Positions 45,316-53,721 of a DNA stretch of 64,000 bases are shown one piece after another. The notes beneath the pieces were generated by a model, which ran no database searches, was not told where the DNA came from, and saw nothing but the letters and a program-made list of their open reading frames with translations. The DNA comes from Mesorhizobium sp. B2-4-3. Lineage in GTDB: Bacteria > Pseudomonadota > Alphaproteobacteria > Rhizobiales > Rhizobiaceae. Each line of letters begins with the position of its first letter. The stretch's first letter is position 1. Position numbers and translations under genes: made by a program. Location of the stretch: NCBI RefSeq assembly GCF_006442815.1, contig NZ_VFVL01000007.1, positions 1 through 64,000 on the forward strand, given 5' to 3'.

Positions 45316-45981
45316 TCAAAACAATCGGAACATCGGCGTCACCAGCCTTGCCGACTGGAGCCAGCCGAGCGATTCCACCGCCAGTATCGCCACAAGGAAG
45401 TAAGAGCTGTCGATGGCGGTCCGCCTCAGCGCCACCGAGTCGAACGTGACGGGAGACGGACCCAAGACGTCGTCATCGCGCCGCAGACGGGGAAAGAAGG
45501 CCGGCACGCTTCGACAATAGCGCCAATAGCCCTCGCCAAAGATCGCGTCTAGCGCGACCGCTTCGCGCGTCGCGACATAGGAAAAGACCAGATAGGTGAA
45601 GGCAAAGAGAAACGCCGAAAGGATCAGCGACCCGAATGTCAGCCCGACGCCAGCCAGTCCAAGGGCCGAGAAGAAATAGAGTGGATTGCGCGTATAGGCA
45701 TAGGGGCCGGTTGTGACGAGTTCACGGTTCTTGCGCCCGCCGACATAGAGCGATGCCCAGCAGCGGCCGCCGATACAGATGAGGATCAGCACGGAACCCG
45801 CAAATTCCAGCATTTCGCGAAAGGTGCTGCCTTGCGGCCATCCACTCTCCGCAAGCAGGGCCGGCGCCAGGACGACCGGAGCAACCAGCCAAAGGAAACG
45901 CATCCTTCTGCCCTGTCGAAAAACCGTCGTGGAAAGCGGCATCGGGGACTTTTTCTGCATTTGCGTCACCGCCTCAGTCAT
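45316..45981 (-). CDS. Isoprenylcysteine carboxyl methyltransferase-like membrane protein
   Basis: A 221-aa membrane protein of the ICMT/PEMT superfamily, starting MTEAVTQMQKKSPMPLSTTV. Three to five hydrophobic segments (LWLVAPVVLAPALLAE, MLEFAGSVLILICIGGR, FFSALGLAGVGLTFGSLILS). The signature GPYAYTRNPLYFF (R-N-P-x-Y) and the C-terminal FGEGYWRYCRSVPAFFP are the SAM-site residues. Its function in bacteria is usually unknown (lipid or small-molecule methylation). Its start overlaps the end of the lipoprotein gene at 45974 by 8 bp, so the two are one operon. Confidence 0.85.
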   Translation of the reverse strand: MTEAVTQMQKKSPMPLSTTVFRQGRRMRFLWLVAPVVLAPALLAESGWPQGSTFREMLEFAGSVLILICIGGRCWASLYVGGRKNRELVTTGPYAYTRNPLYFFSALGLAGVGLTFGSLILSAFLFAFTYLVFSYVATREAVALDAIFGEGYWRYCRSVPAFFPRLRRDDDVLGPSPVTFDSVALRRTAIDSSYFLVAILAVESLGWLQSARLVTPMFRLF

Positions 45982-46852
45982 TGCGCACCGGGGCTCCCTT
46001 GTCGGTCCAGGCCGGCGGAAATCCCATCCGATCGCCGACGAAGCCGACGAGACCGGGCGATTTGCCGAAGGCCTTGCAGGCCGGATATTTAGGCCCGCCG
46101 CCAAACATGGCGCGCAGCTCCGCCCTGGTCGGGAGCGACGGCAGCTTGCCGAAGGGCGTCTTGCCGGTGACCAGGAGCTTGCTAAAATCGTCGCCGAACT
46201 TCGCCGCAAGGTCGTAGGCGTCGCCCTCTCGGGCGACCCGGCCCGAATCCAGCAGCGCGTTCGCGCCACGTCCCCAGATCATGGCGGCCGACTGCTCGCC
46301 GTTGTCATCAATCGCTTCGGCTTCAAGCGACAGGCTGCCCAATCCGATCGGCAGGCGCGGAACCGGAATGTGCATGTCGGGCAGCGCGACGGAAACCGCC
46401 GTGGACGCCACTTTCGAAACGCCTACCGCCAGCGCATTCGTCGGCGTAACATGCGTTACCATCGCGTGGACCGTCAGGTCGGCTGGCTCGGTCAGGGAGA
46501 CCACTTGAAAGCGTTGGCTCAGGCCGGAGCAAAGGGTCCTGTCGACGGCATTGGCGATCAGGCCGCGCTGCGCCGGTGTCAATGTCGATTTTCCGGCGGC
46601 GGGCTGCGAAAAGCCCGTTGGAATGATCCGAACGGTTCTTGCGGCAAGCACGTCGTCCTTGCTCACCCGCATCAGTGAGCGGGCCAACAAACCGTCCGAC
46701 GGTTTCAACTCGTCATAGGATTGCAGCGAGCCTACCTGATCCAGCGGCGCGGCGGCGCAGCCGACCGCGAGCATGCTCAAGGCCAGCACAGCCGGCCATC
46801 TCAAGCGGTGGTCCGCGCGGCACGCACACGGATCGAACGGGCCGCGACTCAT
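45974..46852 (-). CDS. DUF3313-type lipoprotein
   Basis: A 292-aa lipoprotein starting MSRGPFDPCACRADH. The lipoprotein signal VLALSMLAVGC cleaves before Cys32 (AVGCAAAP). The rest, with SYDELKPSDGLLARSLMRVS and VTHVTPTNALAVGVSKVAST, resembles DUF3313, a family of outer-membrane-linked lipoproteins of unknown function. Divergent from a TetR gene across a 200-bp gap with an operator palindrome. Confidence 0.75.
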   Translation of the reverse strand: MSRGPFDPCACRADHRLRWPAVLALSMLAVGCAAAPLDQVGSLQSYDELKPSDGLLARSLMRVSKDDVLAARTVRIIPTGFSQPAAGKSTLTPAQRGLIANAVDRTLCSGLSQRFQVVSLTEPADLTVHAMVTHVTPTNALAVGVSKVASTAVSVALPDMHIPVPRLPIGLGSLSLEAEAIDDNGEQSAAMIWGRGANALLDSGRVAREGDAYDLAAKFGDDFSKLLVTGKTPFGKLPSLPTRAELRAMFGGGPKYPACKAFGKSPGLVGFVGDRMGFPPAWTDKGAPVRND

Positions 46853-46942
46853 GTGAGCCTCGCGACGGGAACGCAAGCAAGCTGCCATGGATGCCTCTGT
46901 CTGGATGCGCCCGGCGGTGCGTGTTGGGGGACCGCCAATATT

Positions 46943-46957
46943 TGCACTCAGTGCAAT
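46943..46957. promoter_or_regulatory. TetR operator-like palindrome
   Basis: TTGCACT-C-AGTGCAA is a perfect inverted repeat with a single-base centre, in an AT-rich stretch between the lipoprotein and TetR genes. This form is common for AcrR-type repressors. It would allow the TetR protein at 47056 to control both divergent transcripts. Confidence 0.7.
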
Positions 46958-47055
46958 AAATTAATGGCGCCATTATGGCGAGGCGTGATGACGAGACTTG
47001 AATGTTCACCAAATTTCATGTCGCATTTGAGGAACGGTCATGGCAGGAGCGCTCC

Positions 47056-47646
47056 ATGAACGACGTGGCAAAACCAGAAGGCCTGCGCGAGCGGAAGCGG
47101 CGAGAGACGTCCCACCGCATCGCTCAAGCCGGCCTGAACGCTTTCCTGGCCAAGGGCTACGACGCGACCACGCTCGACGAGATAGCCGCAGCCGCCGGCA
47201 TCTCGCGCCGGACGTTCTTCCACTATTTCAAGAGCAAGGACGAAGTTCTGCTTGCGTCTCTGGCTAACTACGCGAGCATGGTCAAAGCCTTGATCCTTGC
47301 CGAGCCACCAACCGGAGCGGCGATCGACATCGCCCGCGGCGCATTGCTCAATCTCGCCGGCAGCTTCCAGGCATCAGAAATGATGGCGACGGCCAAACTC
47401 ATGCGGGAAAGCAAGACGCTGCGCTCGCGCACGCACGCGGGCTACCTGCAGCTCGAGCAAGCCATCTTCGACGGCTTATGCGAGTTGCGGCCGGACCAGG
47501 CGCGCAACGGTCTGCGGCTGGTCTCCCTGGTGGCGGTCGTGGCGTTGCGCCTGGCCGTGGAAACATGGCAGCAGCAACAGGCCAAGCATCCGCTGGCAGG
47601 ATATGTCCGCGATGCCTTTGAAAGGCTGAAAACCGAAATTCGATAA
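47056..47646 (+). CDS. TetR-family transcriptional repressor
   Basis: A 196-aa repressor beginning MNDVAKPEGLRERKRRETSH, with AGGAG 6 bases before the ATG. The N-terminal helix-turn-helix TTLDEIAAAAGISRRTFFHYF (about 33-53) is followed by SKDEVLLASL. The C-terminal domain is of the AcrR/MftR-like group. It is divergent from the lipoprotein/ICMT operon with an operator at 46943. Reading frames upstream are not supported by a ribosome site. Confidence 0.9.
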   Translation: MNDVAKPEGLRERKRRETSHRIAQAGLNAFLAKGYDATTLDEIAAAAGISRRTFFHYFKSKDEVLLASLANYASMVKALILAEPPTGAAIDIARGALLNLAGSFQASEMMATAKLMRESKTLRSRTHAGYLQLEQAIFDGLCELRPDQARNGLRLVSLVAVVALRLAVETWQQQQAKHPLAGYVRDAFERLKTEIR

Positions 47647-47692
47647 GTCCGGCCGCCTGCGGCGCGGCAAAGAACAGAAGCTGTGTTGACTC

Positions 47693-47712
47693 ATTGTACC
47701 GATCGGTACAAT
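47693..47712. promoter_or_regulatory. 20-bp perfect palindrome, TetR operator in the DUF1348 promoter
   Basis: ATTGTACCGATCGGTACAAT is its own complement. A -35 box TTGACT lies at 47686-47691, and TACAAT inside the palindrome (47707-47712) resembles a -10 box with a short 15-bp spacer. A repressor here would block transcription of the DUF1348-TetR operon. Confidence 0.8.
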
Positions 47713-47749
47713 CTGGGTCATCGATGACCGAAACCGACAGGAGATCTTC

Positions 47750-48214
47750 ATGAGCCGTCCGCCATTGCCGCCCTTCACCGCCGAGACAGCGGCGCAAAAG
47801 GCGCGCCTTGCCGAGGATGCCTGGAACAGCCGCGACCCGGAACGGGTTTCGCTCGCCTATACCGAGGACAGCATCTGGCGGAACCGGTCCGAATTCGTCT
47901 CGGGCCGTGGCGAGATCGTCAGCTTCCTCACGCGCAAATGGGCGCGCGAGCTGGACTATCGCCTGATCAAGGAGGTCTGGACCTGGAACGACAACCGCAT
48001 CGCGGTGCGCTTCGCCTATGAATGGCGCGACGACAGCGGCCACTGGTTCCGCTCCTACGGCAACGAGAACTGGGAGTTCGACGAAGCCGGGCTGATGCGC
48101 CGGCGCGTGGCGAGCATCAACGATCTGCCGATCGCCGAGAGCGAGCGGAAGTATCATTGGCCGCTCGGCCGCCGGCCGGACGACCATCCCGGCCTTTCGG
48201 AACTCGGGCTCTAG
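47750..48214 (+). CDS. DUF1348 protein (NTF2-like fold)
   Basis: A 154-aa protein of DUF1348 with a SnoaL/NTF2-like fold. Core segments are [39 protein letters not shown] and [20 protein letters not shown]. Family knowledge: small soluble proteins often near AKR and TetR genes, possibly binding or hydrolysing small polar compounds. AGGAG precedes the ATG. It is 5 bp upstream of the second TetR gene. Confidence 0.85.
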   Translation: MSRPPLPPFTAETAAQKARLAEDAWNSRDPERVSLAYTEDSIWRNRSEFVSGRGEIVSFLTRKWARELDYRLIKEVWTWNDNRIAVRFAYEWRDDSGHWFRSYGNENWEFDEAGLMRRRVASINDLPIAESERKYHWPLGRRPDDHPGLSELGL

Positions 48215-48219
48215 AGTCA

Positions 48220-48789
48220 GTGCGACGCATCGCTCCGGACCGCGACCAGTTGCTGGCGATAGTAGCCGAAGTCTTCCGCGAGCATGGTTATGAAGGCGCC
48301 AGCCTGTCCTTGATCGGCGAGGCGACGGGGCTCGGCAAGGGAAGCCTCTACCACTTCTTTCCCGGCGGCAAGGAAGAGATGGCGAGGGCTGTCATTGCCC
48401 ATATCGACGGCTGGTTCGAGGACAATGTCTTTGGGCCGTTGCGCGACAGCACCGATCCGCTGGCCGGGGTCGAACGGATGATCGAGGCGACAGACAGCTA
48501 TTTCCGCTCGGGGCGCCGGGTTTGTCTCATCGGCGCCTTCGCGCTGGATGAATCGCGCGACCTGTTCGCCGGCCAGATCAGAAGCTATTTCGGCCGCTGG
48601 GTCACGCATCTCGCCGATGCGCTGGCGCGATCCGGGCACCGACCGGGCGAGGCCAGCGAGTTGGCAGAGGAAGCCGTCGCCGCCATCCAGGGGACACTCA
48701 CGCTTGCCCGCGCCGCCAATGACCTCGACGTATTTTCAAGGGCATTGCGGCGGCTGCGGATGCGGCTCGGGGTACCGGCCAAGACCTAG
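48220..48789 (+). CDS. TetR-family repressor, second of the locus
   Basis: A 189-aa repressor starting at GTG 48220 (VRRIAPDRDQLLAIVAEV). Helix-turn-helix SLSLIGEATGLGKGSLYHFF (about 28-47), then PGGKEEMARAVIAHIDGWF. C-terminal ligand domain with FALDESRDLFAGQI. It lies 5 bp after DUF1348 and likely acts on the operator at 47693-47712, forming an autoregulated pair. The first in-frame ATG is inside the helix-turn-helix region, so GTG is preferred. Confidence 0.88.
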   Translation: MRRIAPDRDQLLAIVAEVFREHGYEGASLSLIGEATGLGKGSLYHFFPGGKEEMARAVIAHIDGWFEDNVFGPLRDSTDPLAGVERMIEATDSYFRSGRRVCLIGAFALDESRDLFAGQIRSYFGRWVTHLADALARSGHRPGEASELAEEAVAAIQGTLTLARAANDLDVFSRALRRLRMRLGVPAKT

Positions 48790-48794
48790 CGTTC

Positions 48795-49604
48795 CTACAG
48801 AGGTTCGAAGCGGAAGCCTGTTTCAGATCGGGAAATCCGGCCGACGCCCGGTGAATCGAGATGCGCTCCTGCCGCACACCAGCCGTTGTCGGCGACAAGG
48901 GCTAAAATGCGCAGCCGGGTCGCCCGCGCCTGTTCCTGGTCGGCGTCGAATTCCCATGCGACCTCCGGCCGATCGAACTGAAGCGACGGCACATGCACGA
49001 GGTCGCCCCAGGCCAGCAATGTTTCGCCGCCGCTGGTGACGCGAAAGCAGGTATGGCCGATTTCATGGCCCGGCGCGGCGAGCGCCTCGATGTTCGCGCT
49101 CAGGCGCTGTCCCGGGTCCAGAGGCTGCGCTCGATCATGGAAGCGGCTCAACCTCGCTTCCGACCGGAACATGTCGACTTCAGGCCGGGGGACAAGCAAG
49201 CGGGCGAGCCGCGGGAAGCCGTCCCCACCATCCGGAAGGACGAGCCCTTGGATATGGTCGAGATGGGTGTGGGTGAAGGCAACCGTGCGTATCCGATCGA
49301 CGGCGATCTTCGCTTCGCTCAGCGCCTGCGGCAGAAAGCCCATCGTCGGATGCCAGGCGTTCGAGGACCCGGTATCGATCAGCGTGATGTCTTCGCCGTC
49401 GTCGATGGCAAAGGCATTGACCGACAATCTGAGAGCGCCGTCGAAGAGCGGCACCTGCGAGGGGAGATCGTCGCCGAAAGGCTTGTCTCCCGGCTGGCGC
49501 AGTCGCCGGACCGGCATGTCGACGTAACCGTCGCGCAGCGAGGTGACTTTCAAGTCGCCGATTTTATAGACCGTGTGATGAAGTCCGGCTGAAATTCGTT
49601 CCAA
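48795..49604 (-). CDS. MBL-fold metallo-hydrolase
   Basis: A 269-aa zinc hydrolase, starting with TTG at 49604 preceded by GGAGAG. The metal motif is THTHLDHIQGL (about 110-120), with GHEIGHTCF and LAWGDLVH for the third and fourth ligand positions. ICMT/AttM-like lactonase and glyoxalase-II-type enzymes share this fold. The substrate is unknown; the gene is co-directional with the AKR gene 31 bp upstream. Confidence 0.82.
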   Translation of the reverse strand: MERISAGLHHTVYKIGDLKVTSLRDGYVDMPVRRLRQPGDKPFGDDLPSQVPLFDGALRLSVNAFAIDDGEDITLIDTGSSNAWHPTMGFLPQALSEAKIAVDRIRTVAFTHTHLDHIQGLVLPDGGDGFPRLARLLVPRPEVDMFRSEARLSRFHDRAQPLDPGQRLSANIEALAAPGHEIGHTCFRVTSGGETLLAWGDLVHVPSLQFDRPEVAWEFDADQEQARATRLRILALVADNGWCAAGAHLDSPGVGRISRSETGFRFEPL

Positions 49605-49635
49605 TGCCTGCTCTCCGCCCGATCGTGGTTTTCGG

Positions 49636-50496
49636 CTAGATCATTTCCAGGCCGCGCTTGCGCGTCGGCGGAGGGAAAGCGCGGTCGAGCTCGGCAAGGT
49701 CTTCCGCCGTCAGAGCGATGTCGAGCGCGGCGGCGTTCTGGCGGACGTGCTCCTGGCGACCGGCCTTCGGGATGGCGATGACGCCGTCCTGCGCCATCAC
49801 CCAGGCAAGCGCGATCTGCGCGGCGGTGGCGTCGTGGCGGGCAGCGACGACTTCCAGCCGGGCATTGCGGGCCAGCGCGCCCTGCTCGACCGGCGAATAG
49901 GCCATCAGCGGGATGCCGCGCTTCGCGCACCAGGGCGCCAGATCGAACTCTGGCCCGCGCCGCGACAGATTGTAGAGCACCTGATTGGTCTGGACGTCGC
50001 CGCCATGGTCCAAGCCGACCAGTTCCTCCATCTCGTCGGTGTCGAAATTGCTGACGCCCCAGTGGCGGATCTTGCCTTCCCTCTTCAAGGTTTCGAAGGC
50101 CTCGACGGTTTCGAACAGCGGCACGCTGCCCGGCCAGTGCAGCAGATAGAGATCGATACGATCGGTGGCGAGACGCCTCAGGCTGGCCTCGCAAGAGCGC
50201 CTCACGCCGGCGCGCGAGGCGTTGGAGGGCAGCACCTTGGAGACCAGGAAGGTCTCGTCGCGGCGGCTGGCAATGGCTTGCGCCACCACCTCCTCGGCGC
50301 CGCCATCGGCATACATTTCGGCCGTGTCGATCAGCGTTATGCCGAGGTCCAGCCCAAGCTTCAGCGCCGCGACCTCATCGGCGTGTCGCCGTCGATCCTC
50401 ACCCATCTTCCAGGTGCCTTGGCCCAGCACCGGGACGATTTCGCCCGACGGCAGCTTCAAGGTTCTGATCGACGAGCGGTTGATCGACGGGGGCAT
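49636..50496 (-). CDS. Aldo/keto reductase
   Basis: A 286-aa NADPH-dependent aldo/keto reductase with GGAGAAAGCC before the ATG at 50496. The catalytic residues are DTAEMYADG (Asp, Tyr), LVSKVLP (Lys) and LHWPG (His). The cofactor segments [10 protein letters not shown] and [14 protein letters not shown] complete the site. AKRs detoxify reactive aldehydes and ketones. Placed beside MBL, DUF1348 and TetR genes it probably belongs to an aldehyde-response cluster, but this is inference. Confidence 0.88.
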   Translation of the reverse strand: MPPSINRSSIRTLKLPSGEIVPVLGQGTWKMGEDRRRHADEVAALKLGLDLGITLIDTAEMYADGGAEEVVAQAIASRRDETFLVSKVLPSNASRAGVRRSCEASLRRLATDRIDLYLLHWPGSVPLFETVEAFETLKREGKIRHWGVSNFDTDEMEELVGLDHGGDVQTNQVLYNLSRRGPEFDLAPWCAKRGIPLMAYSPVEQGALARNARLEVVAARHDATAAQIALAWVMAQDGVIAIPKAGRQEHVRQNAAALDIALTAEDLAELDRAFPPPTRKRGLEMI

Positions 50497-50601
50497 GGCT
50501 TTCTCCGCGTGAAGCCGGATCGCAGCACAGCCGTGGCCGGAAATCCAGACCAAAGGCTCGTGGCCGCCCGGATTCCTGGCCGCCCGGATTTCCCGCAGCG
50601 G

Positions 50602-50991
50602 CTACTTCGCCGGATGCTTGGCGAGCCAGTCCTGCATCTGCTTGATCTCGGCTTCCTGTGCCGTGACGACGCCTTCGGCGAGCTTGCGGATTTCCGGATC
50701 CTTGCCATTGGCGATCACCACCTTGGCCATGTCGATGGCGCCCTGATGATGCGGGATCATGCCGCGGACGAAATCGACATCGGCATTGCCGGTGTATTTG
50801 ATCGTCATGTCCTTGTGCATCTTCTTCATCGCCTTCTCGTAGCCGACGGTGGCCGGGCTCTGGGCGCCCATCGCCATCTTGGACATGTCGTGCTTCATCT
50901 CCTCCGACGAGGCCGGCACGCTTTCGAGGAACACGGCGAGCAGCATTCCGGCCGCCATCAGCAGCAGCACGATTTTCTTGGCCAGGGTCAT
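50602..50991 (-). CDS. DUF305 copper-associated periplasmic protein
   Basis: A 129-aa protein with a membrane/signal segment (MTLAKKIVLLLMAAGMLLAVF). The mature part is Met/His-rich: KHDMSKMAMGA and the DUF305 motif FVRGMIPHHQGAIDMAKVVI. DUF305 proteins are periplasmic or membrane-anchored and often found with copper-resistance genes. It lies 41 bp downstream of the copper ATPase gene in the same operon. Confidence 0.87.
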   Translation of the reverse strand: MTLAKKIVLLLMAAGMLLAVFLESVPASSEEMKHDMSKMAMGAQSPATVGYEKAMKKMHKDMTIKYTGNADVDFVRGMIPHHQGAIDMAKVVIANGKDPEIRKLAEGVVTAQEAEIKQMQDWLAKHPAK

Positions 50992-51032
50992 TCAGGTCTC
51001 CTTCTGTTGGATTTCGTATCTGGGGGTCTTGC

Positions 51033-53537
51033 TCAGAGTTTCAACGTTCTCAGCCGCAGCGCGTTGCCGATCACGGAGACCGACGACAAGCTCATCGCCG
51101 CCGCCGCCAGCATCGGCGACAGCAGCGTGCCGGTGAGCGGATAAAGGACGCCGGCCGCGACCGGCACGCCAAGCACGTTGTAGAGGAAGGCGAAAAACAG
51201 GTTCTGGCGGATGTTGCGAAGCGTCGCCTGAGCCAGCGTGCGGGCCCTGACGATGCCGTTGAGGTCGCCCTTGACCAGCGTGATGCCGGCGCTTTCGACC
51301 GCGACATCGGCGCCGGTACCCATGGCGATACCGACATCGGCGCTGGCCAGCGCCGGCGCGTCGTTGACGCCGTCGCCGGCCATGGCGACGGCCGCACCCT
51401 TGGCACGCAATTCCTCGACCAGCGCGCCCTTCCCATCGGGCAGCAACCCGGCGCGGACCTCGTCGATGCCGAGCCTGCCGGCGATCGCTTTTGCCGTGCG
51501 CTCGTTGTCGCCAGTGGCCATGATGATGCGCAGGCCCTTGTCATGCAGGGCCTTGATCGCCTCGGCTGTCGTCGCCTTTACGGGATCGGCGACGGCGACG
51601 ATGCCGGCGAAGCTGCCGTCGACAGCCACGAACATGGACGTCTTGCCGTCGGCCTGCAGCGCCTCGACATCGGCCGCCGACGTTGCGACGCCGAGGTCCG
51701 CCATCATCGCCGCATTGCCGAGCGCGACCTTCCTGCCCGAAACCGTGCCCGAAACGCCCTTGCCGGTGATGGCTTCGAAATCGACCGCGTCGGCCAGCTT
51801 CAGGCCGCGCGCGGCGGCGCCCTCGACGATCGCCTCGGCCAGCGGATGCTCGGAGCCCTTTTCGAGCGCGGCAGCGAGGCCCAGCAGTTCCTTCTCATCG
51901 ATGCCGTCGGCCGCGACGACATCGGTAAGCCGCGGCTTGCCCTCGGTCAGCGTGCCGGTCTTGTCGACGATCAGCGTATCGACAGAGGCAAAACGCTCCA
52001 ACGCCGCCGCTTCCTTGATCAGAACGCCGGCATGCGCGCCGCGCCCGGTCGCGGTCATGATCGACATCGGCGTCGCAAGGCCGAGCGCGCAGGGACAGGC
52101 GATGATCAGCACCGACACCGCCGAGACAATGGCGAAGATCAGGCTCGGTTCGGGGCCGAAGATCGACCAGGCAATGAATGCCAGGACCGCCACCAGCACG
52201 ACGGCCGGGACGAAGTAGAAGGACACGCGGTCGGCGAGACCCTGGATCGGCGCCCGCGATCGCTGCGCCTTGGCGACCAGCTCGACAATGCGCGACAGCG
52301 TGGTCTCGGCGCCGACCTTCTCGGCGCGCATGACCAGCGAGCCGTTCTTGTTCAGCGTGCCGCCGGTGAGCATGTCGCCTTCCGTCTTCTCGACTGGCAG
52401 CGGTTCGCCGGTAATCATGGATTCGTCGATAGCCGAGCGTCCCTCCAGCACGATGCCGTCGACCGGCACGGCGTCGCCGGGGCGGATGCGCAGCTTGTCT
52501 TCGGTCTTGATGCCGTCGAGTGGCACGTCCTTCTCGGAGCCGTCGGGGCCGATCAGCCGCGCCGTCTTCGGGGCAAGGTCGAGCAGGGCGCGGATGGCCG
52601 AGCCGGTGCGCTCGCGGGCCTTGAGTTCCAGCACCTGGCCGAGAAAGACCAGCGCCACGATGACGGCGGCTGCCTCGAAATAGACCGGCACGGCGCCGTC
52701 ATGGCCGCGGAACTGATGCGGGAAGACGTCCGGGAACAGCGTCGCGACCAGGCTGAAGAGATAGGCAGCCCCGACGCCCAACGAAATCAGCGTCCACATA
52801 TTGGGGCTGCGGTTGAGGATCGATTCCCAGCCGCGATGGAAGAACGGAAACGCCGCCCACAGCACCACCGGGCTCGCCAGCGCCAGCTCGACCCAGGTCT
52901 TGGCGCGGCCGTCGACGAGGGTTTCGAAGCTGAAGCCCAGCATCGGCGCCATGGCAATGACCAGGAGCGGCACGGAGAGCGCCGCGCTGACCCAGAAGCG
53001 GCGCGTGAAATCGACAAGTTCCGGGTTAGGGCCTTCCTCGCCCGTCGGAACGCCCATCGGCTCCAGCGCCATGCCGCAGATCGGGCAGGAGCCGGGCTTG
53101 TCGCGGACGATCTCGGGATGCATGGGGCAGGTGTACTGCGTGCCCTTGGGCATCGGCTGAGCCTCGGGCCGGCCGGCGAGGTATTTTGCCGGCTCGGCCT
53201 CGAACTTGCCCCTGCAGCCGGCGGAGCAGAAATAGAAGCCCTGGCCTTCGTGGCGGACGAAGTGCTTCGCGCTCGCACGGTCGACATTCATGCCGCAGAC
53301 GGGATCGGTGGCCGAAAGATATGCTTCCGGCTCGGCCTGGAATTTCGTGCGGCAGTGTTCACTGCAGAAATGAAACGTCCGGCCGCCATGCTCGGCCGTC
53401 GGCTTGCCGGCCGCCGGATCGACCGTCATGCCGCAGACAGGATCGCGAATCACCGCTTCGGCGTCGGGCGCGGCATCCTTCGCGGAGCAGCAGCCGCCGC
53501 CATGCGCATGATGGTGGTGATGGTCGGAATGGATCAT
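51033..53537 (-). CDS. Copper-exporting P1B-type ATPase with two YHS domains
   Basis: An 834-aa Cu+-ATPase starting [17 protein letters not shown]. The N-terminus is His-rich, followed by two YHS metal-binding domains ([10 protein letters not shown]... and [10 protein letters not shown]...; each CxxC-type PVCGM with a later F-C-S pair) and an HMBD-type segment [22 protein letters not shown]. The core has ACPCALG (CPC in TM6), phosphorylation loop [20 protein letters not shown] and the C-terminal YN/NALRL motifs. No HMA CxxC domain is present. It exports copper to the periplasm. Promoter at 53578-53599 is CueR-type. The following gene is DUF305. Confidence 0.93.
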   Translation of the reverse strand: MIHSDHHHHHAHGGGCCSAKDAAPDAEAVIRDPVCGMTVDPAAGKPTAEHGGRTFHFCSEHCRTKFQAEPEAYLSATDPVCGMNVDRASAKHFVRHEGQGFYFCSAGCRGKFEAEPAKYLAGRPEAQPMPKGTQYTCPMHPEIVRDKPGSCPICGMALEPMGVPTGEEGPNPELVDFTRRFWVSAALSVPLLVIAMAPMLGFSFETLVDGRAKTWVELALASPVVLWAAFPFFHRGWESILNRSPNMWTLISLGVGAAYLFSLVATLFPDVFPHQFRGHDGAVPVYFEAAAVIVALVFLGQVLELKARERTGSAIRALLDLAPKTARLIGPDGSEKDVPLDGIKTEDKLRIRPGDAVPVDGIVLEGRSAIDESMITGEPLPVEKTEGDMLTGGTLNKNGSLVMRAEKVGAETTLSRIVELVAKAQRSRAPIQGLADRVSFYFVPAVVLVAVLAFIAWSIFGPEPSLIFAIVSAVSVLIIACPCALGLATPMSIMTATGRGAHAGVLIKEAAALERFASVDTLIVDKTGTLTEGKPRLTDVVAADGIDEKELLGLAAALEKGSEHPLAEAIVEGAAARGLKLADAVDFEAITGKGVSGTVSGRKVALGNAAMMADLGVATSAADVEALQADGKTSMFVAVDGSFAGIVAVADPVKATTAEAIKALHDKGLRIIMATGDNERTAKAIAGRLGIDEVRAGLLPDGKGALVEELRAKGAAVAMAGDGVNDAPALASADVGIAMGTGADVAVESAGITLVKGDLNGIVRARTLAQATLRNIRQNLFFAFLYNVLGVPVAAGVLYPLTGTLLSPMLAAAAMSLSSVSVIGNALRLRTLKL

Positions 53538-53577
53538 GGCCAGGCCTCTGAATCTCGAACTTGAGGCGGAGGTAGTG

Positions 53578-53599
53578 CTTCCAGTAACTGGAAGGTCAA
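53578..53599 (-). promoter_or_regulatory. CueR-type copper promoter
   Basis: On the minus strand TTGACC (53599-53594) is followed by a 19-bp spacer holding CTTCCAGTTACTGGAAG (53594-53578), then TACCTC. This dyad and spacer length are those of CueR/MerR-controlled copper ATPase promoters (consensus CCTTCC-N7-GGAAGG). No cueR gene is adjacent. Confidence 0.75.
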
Positions 53600-53721
53600 G
53601 GGGCGTTTGGATTTTTCCGGCTATCGCCATCCGGCTGCGCGTGGCGTCCATCGCGCGCTGCTGGAAACGCGCCGCCCGCCCCATACACAGCGCCGCGAAA
53701 ACAGGCTATAGACGCCGCCGA

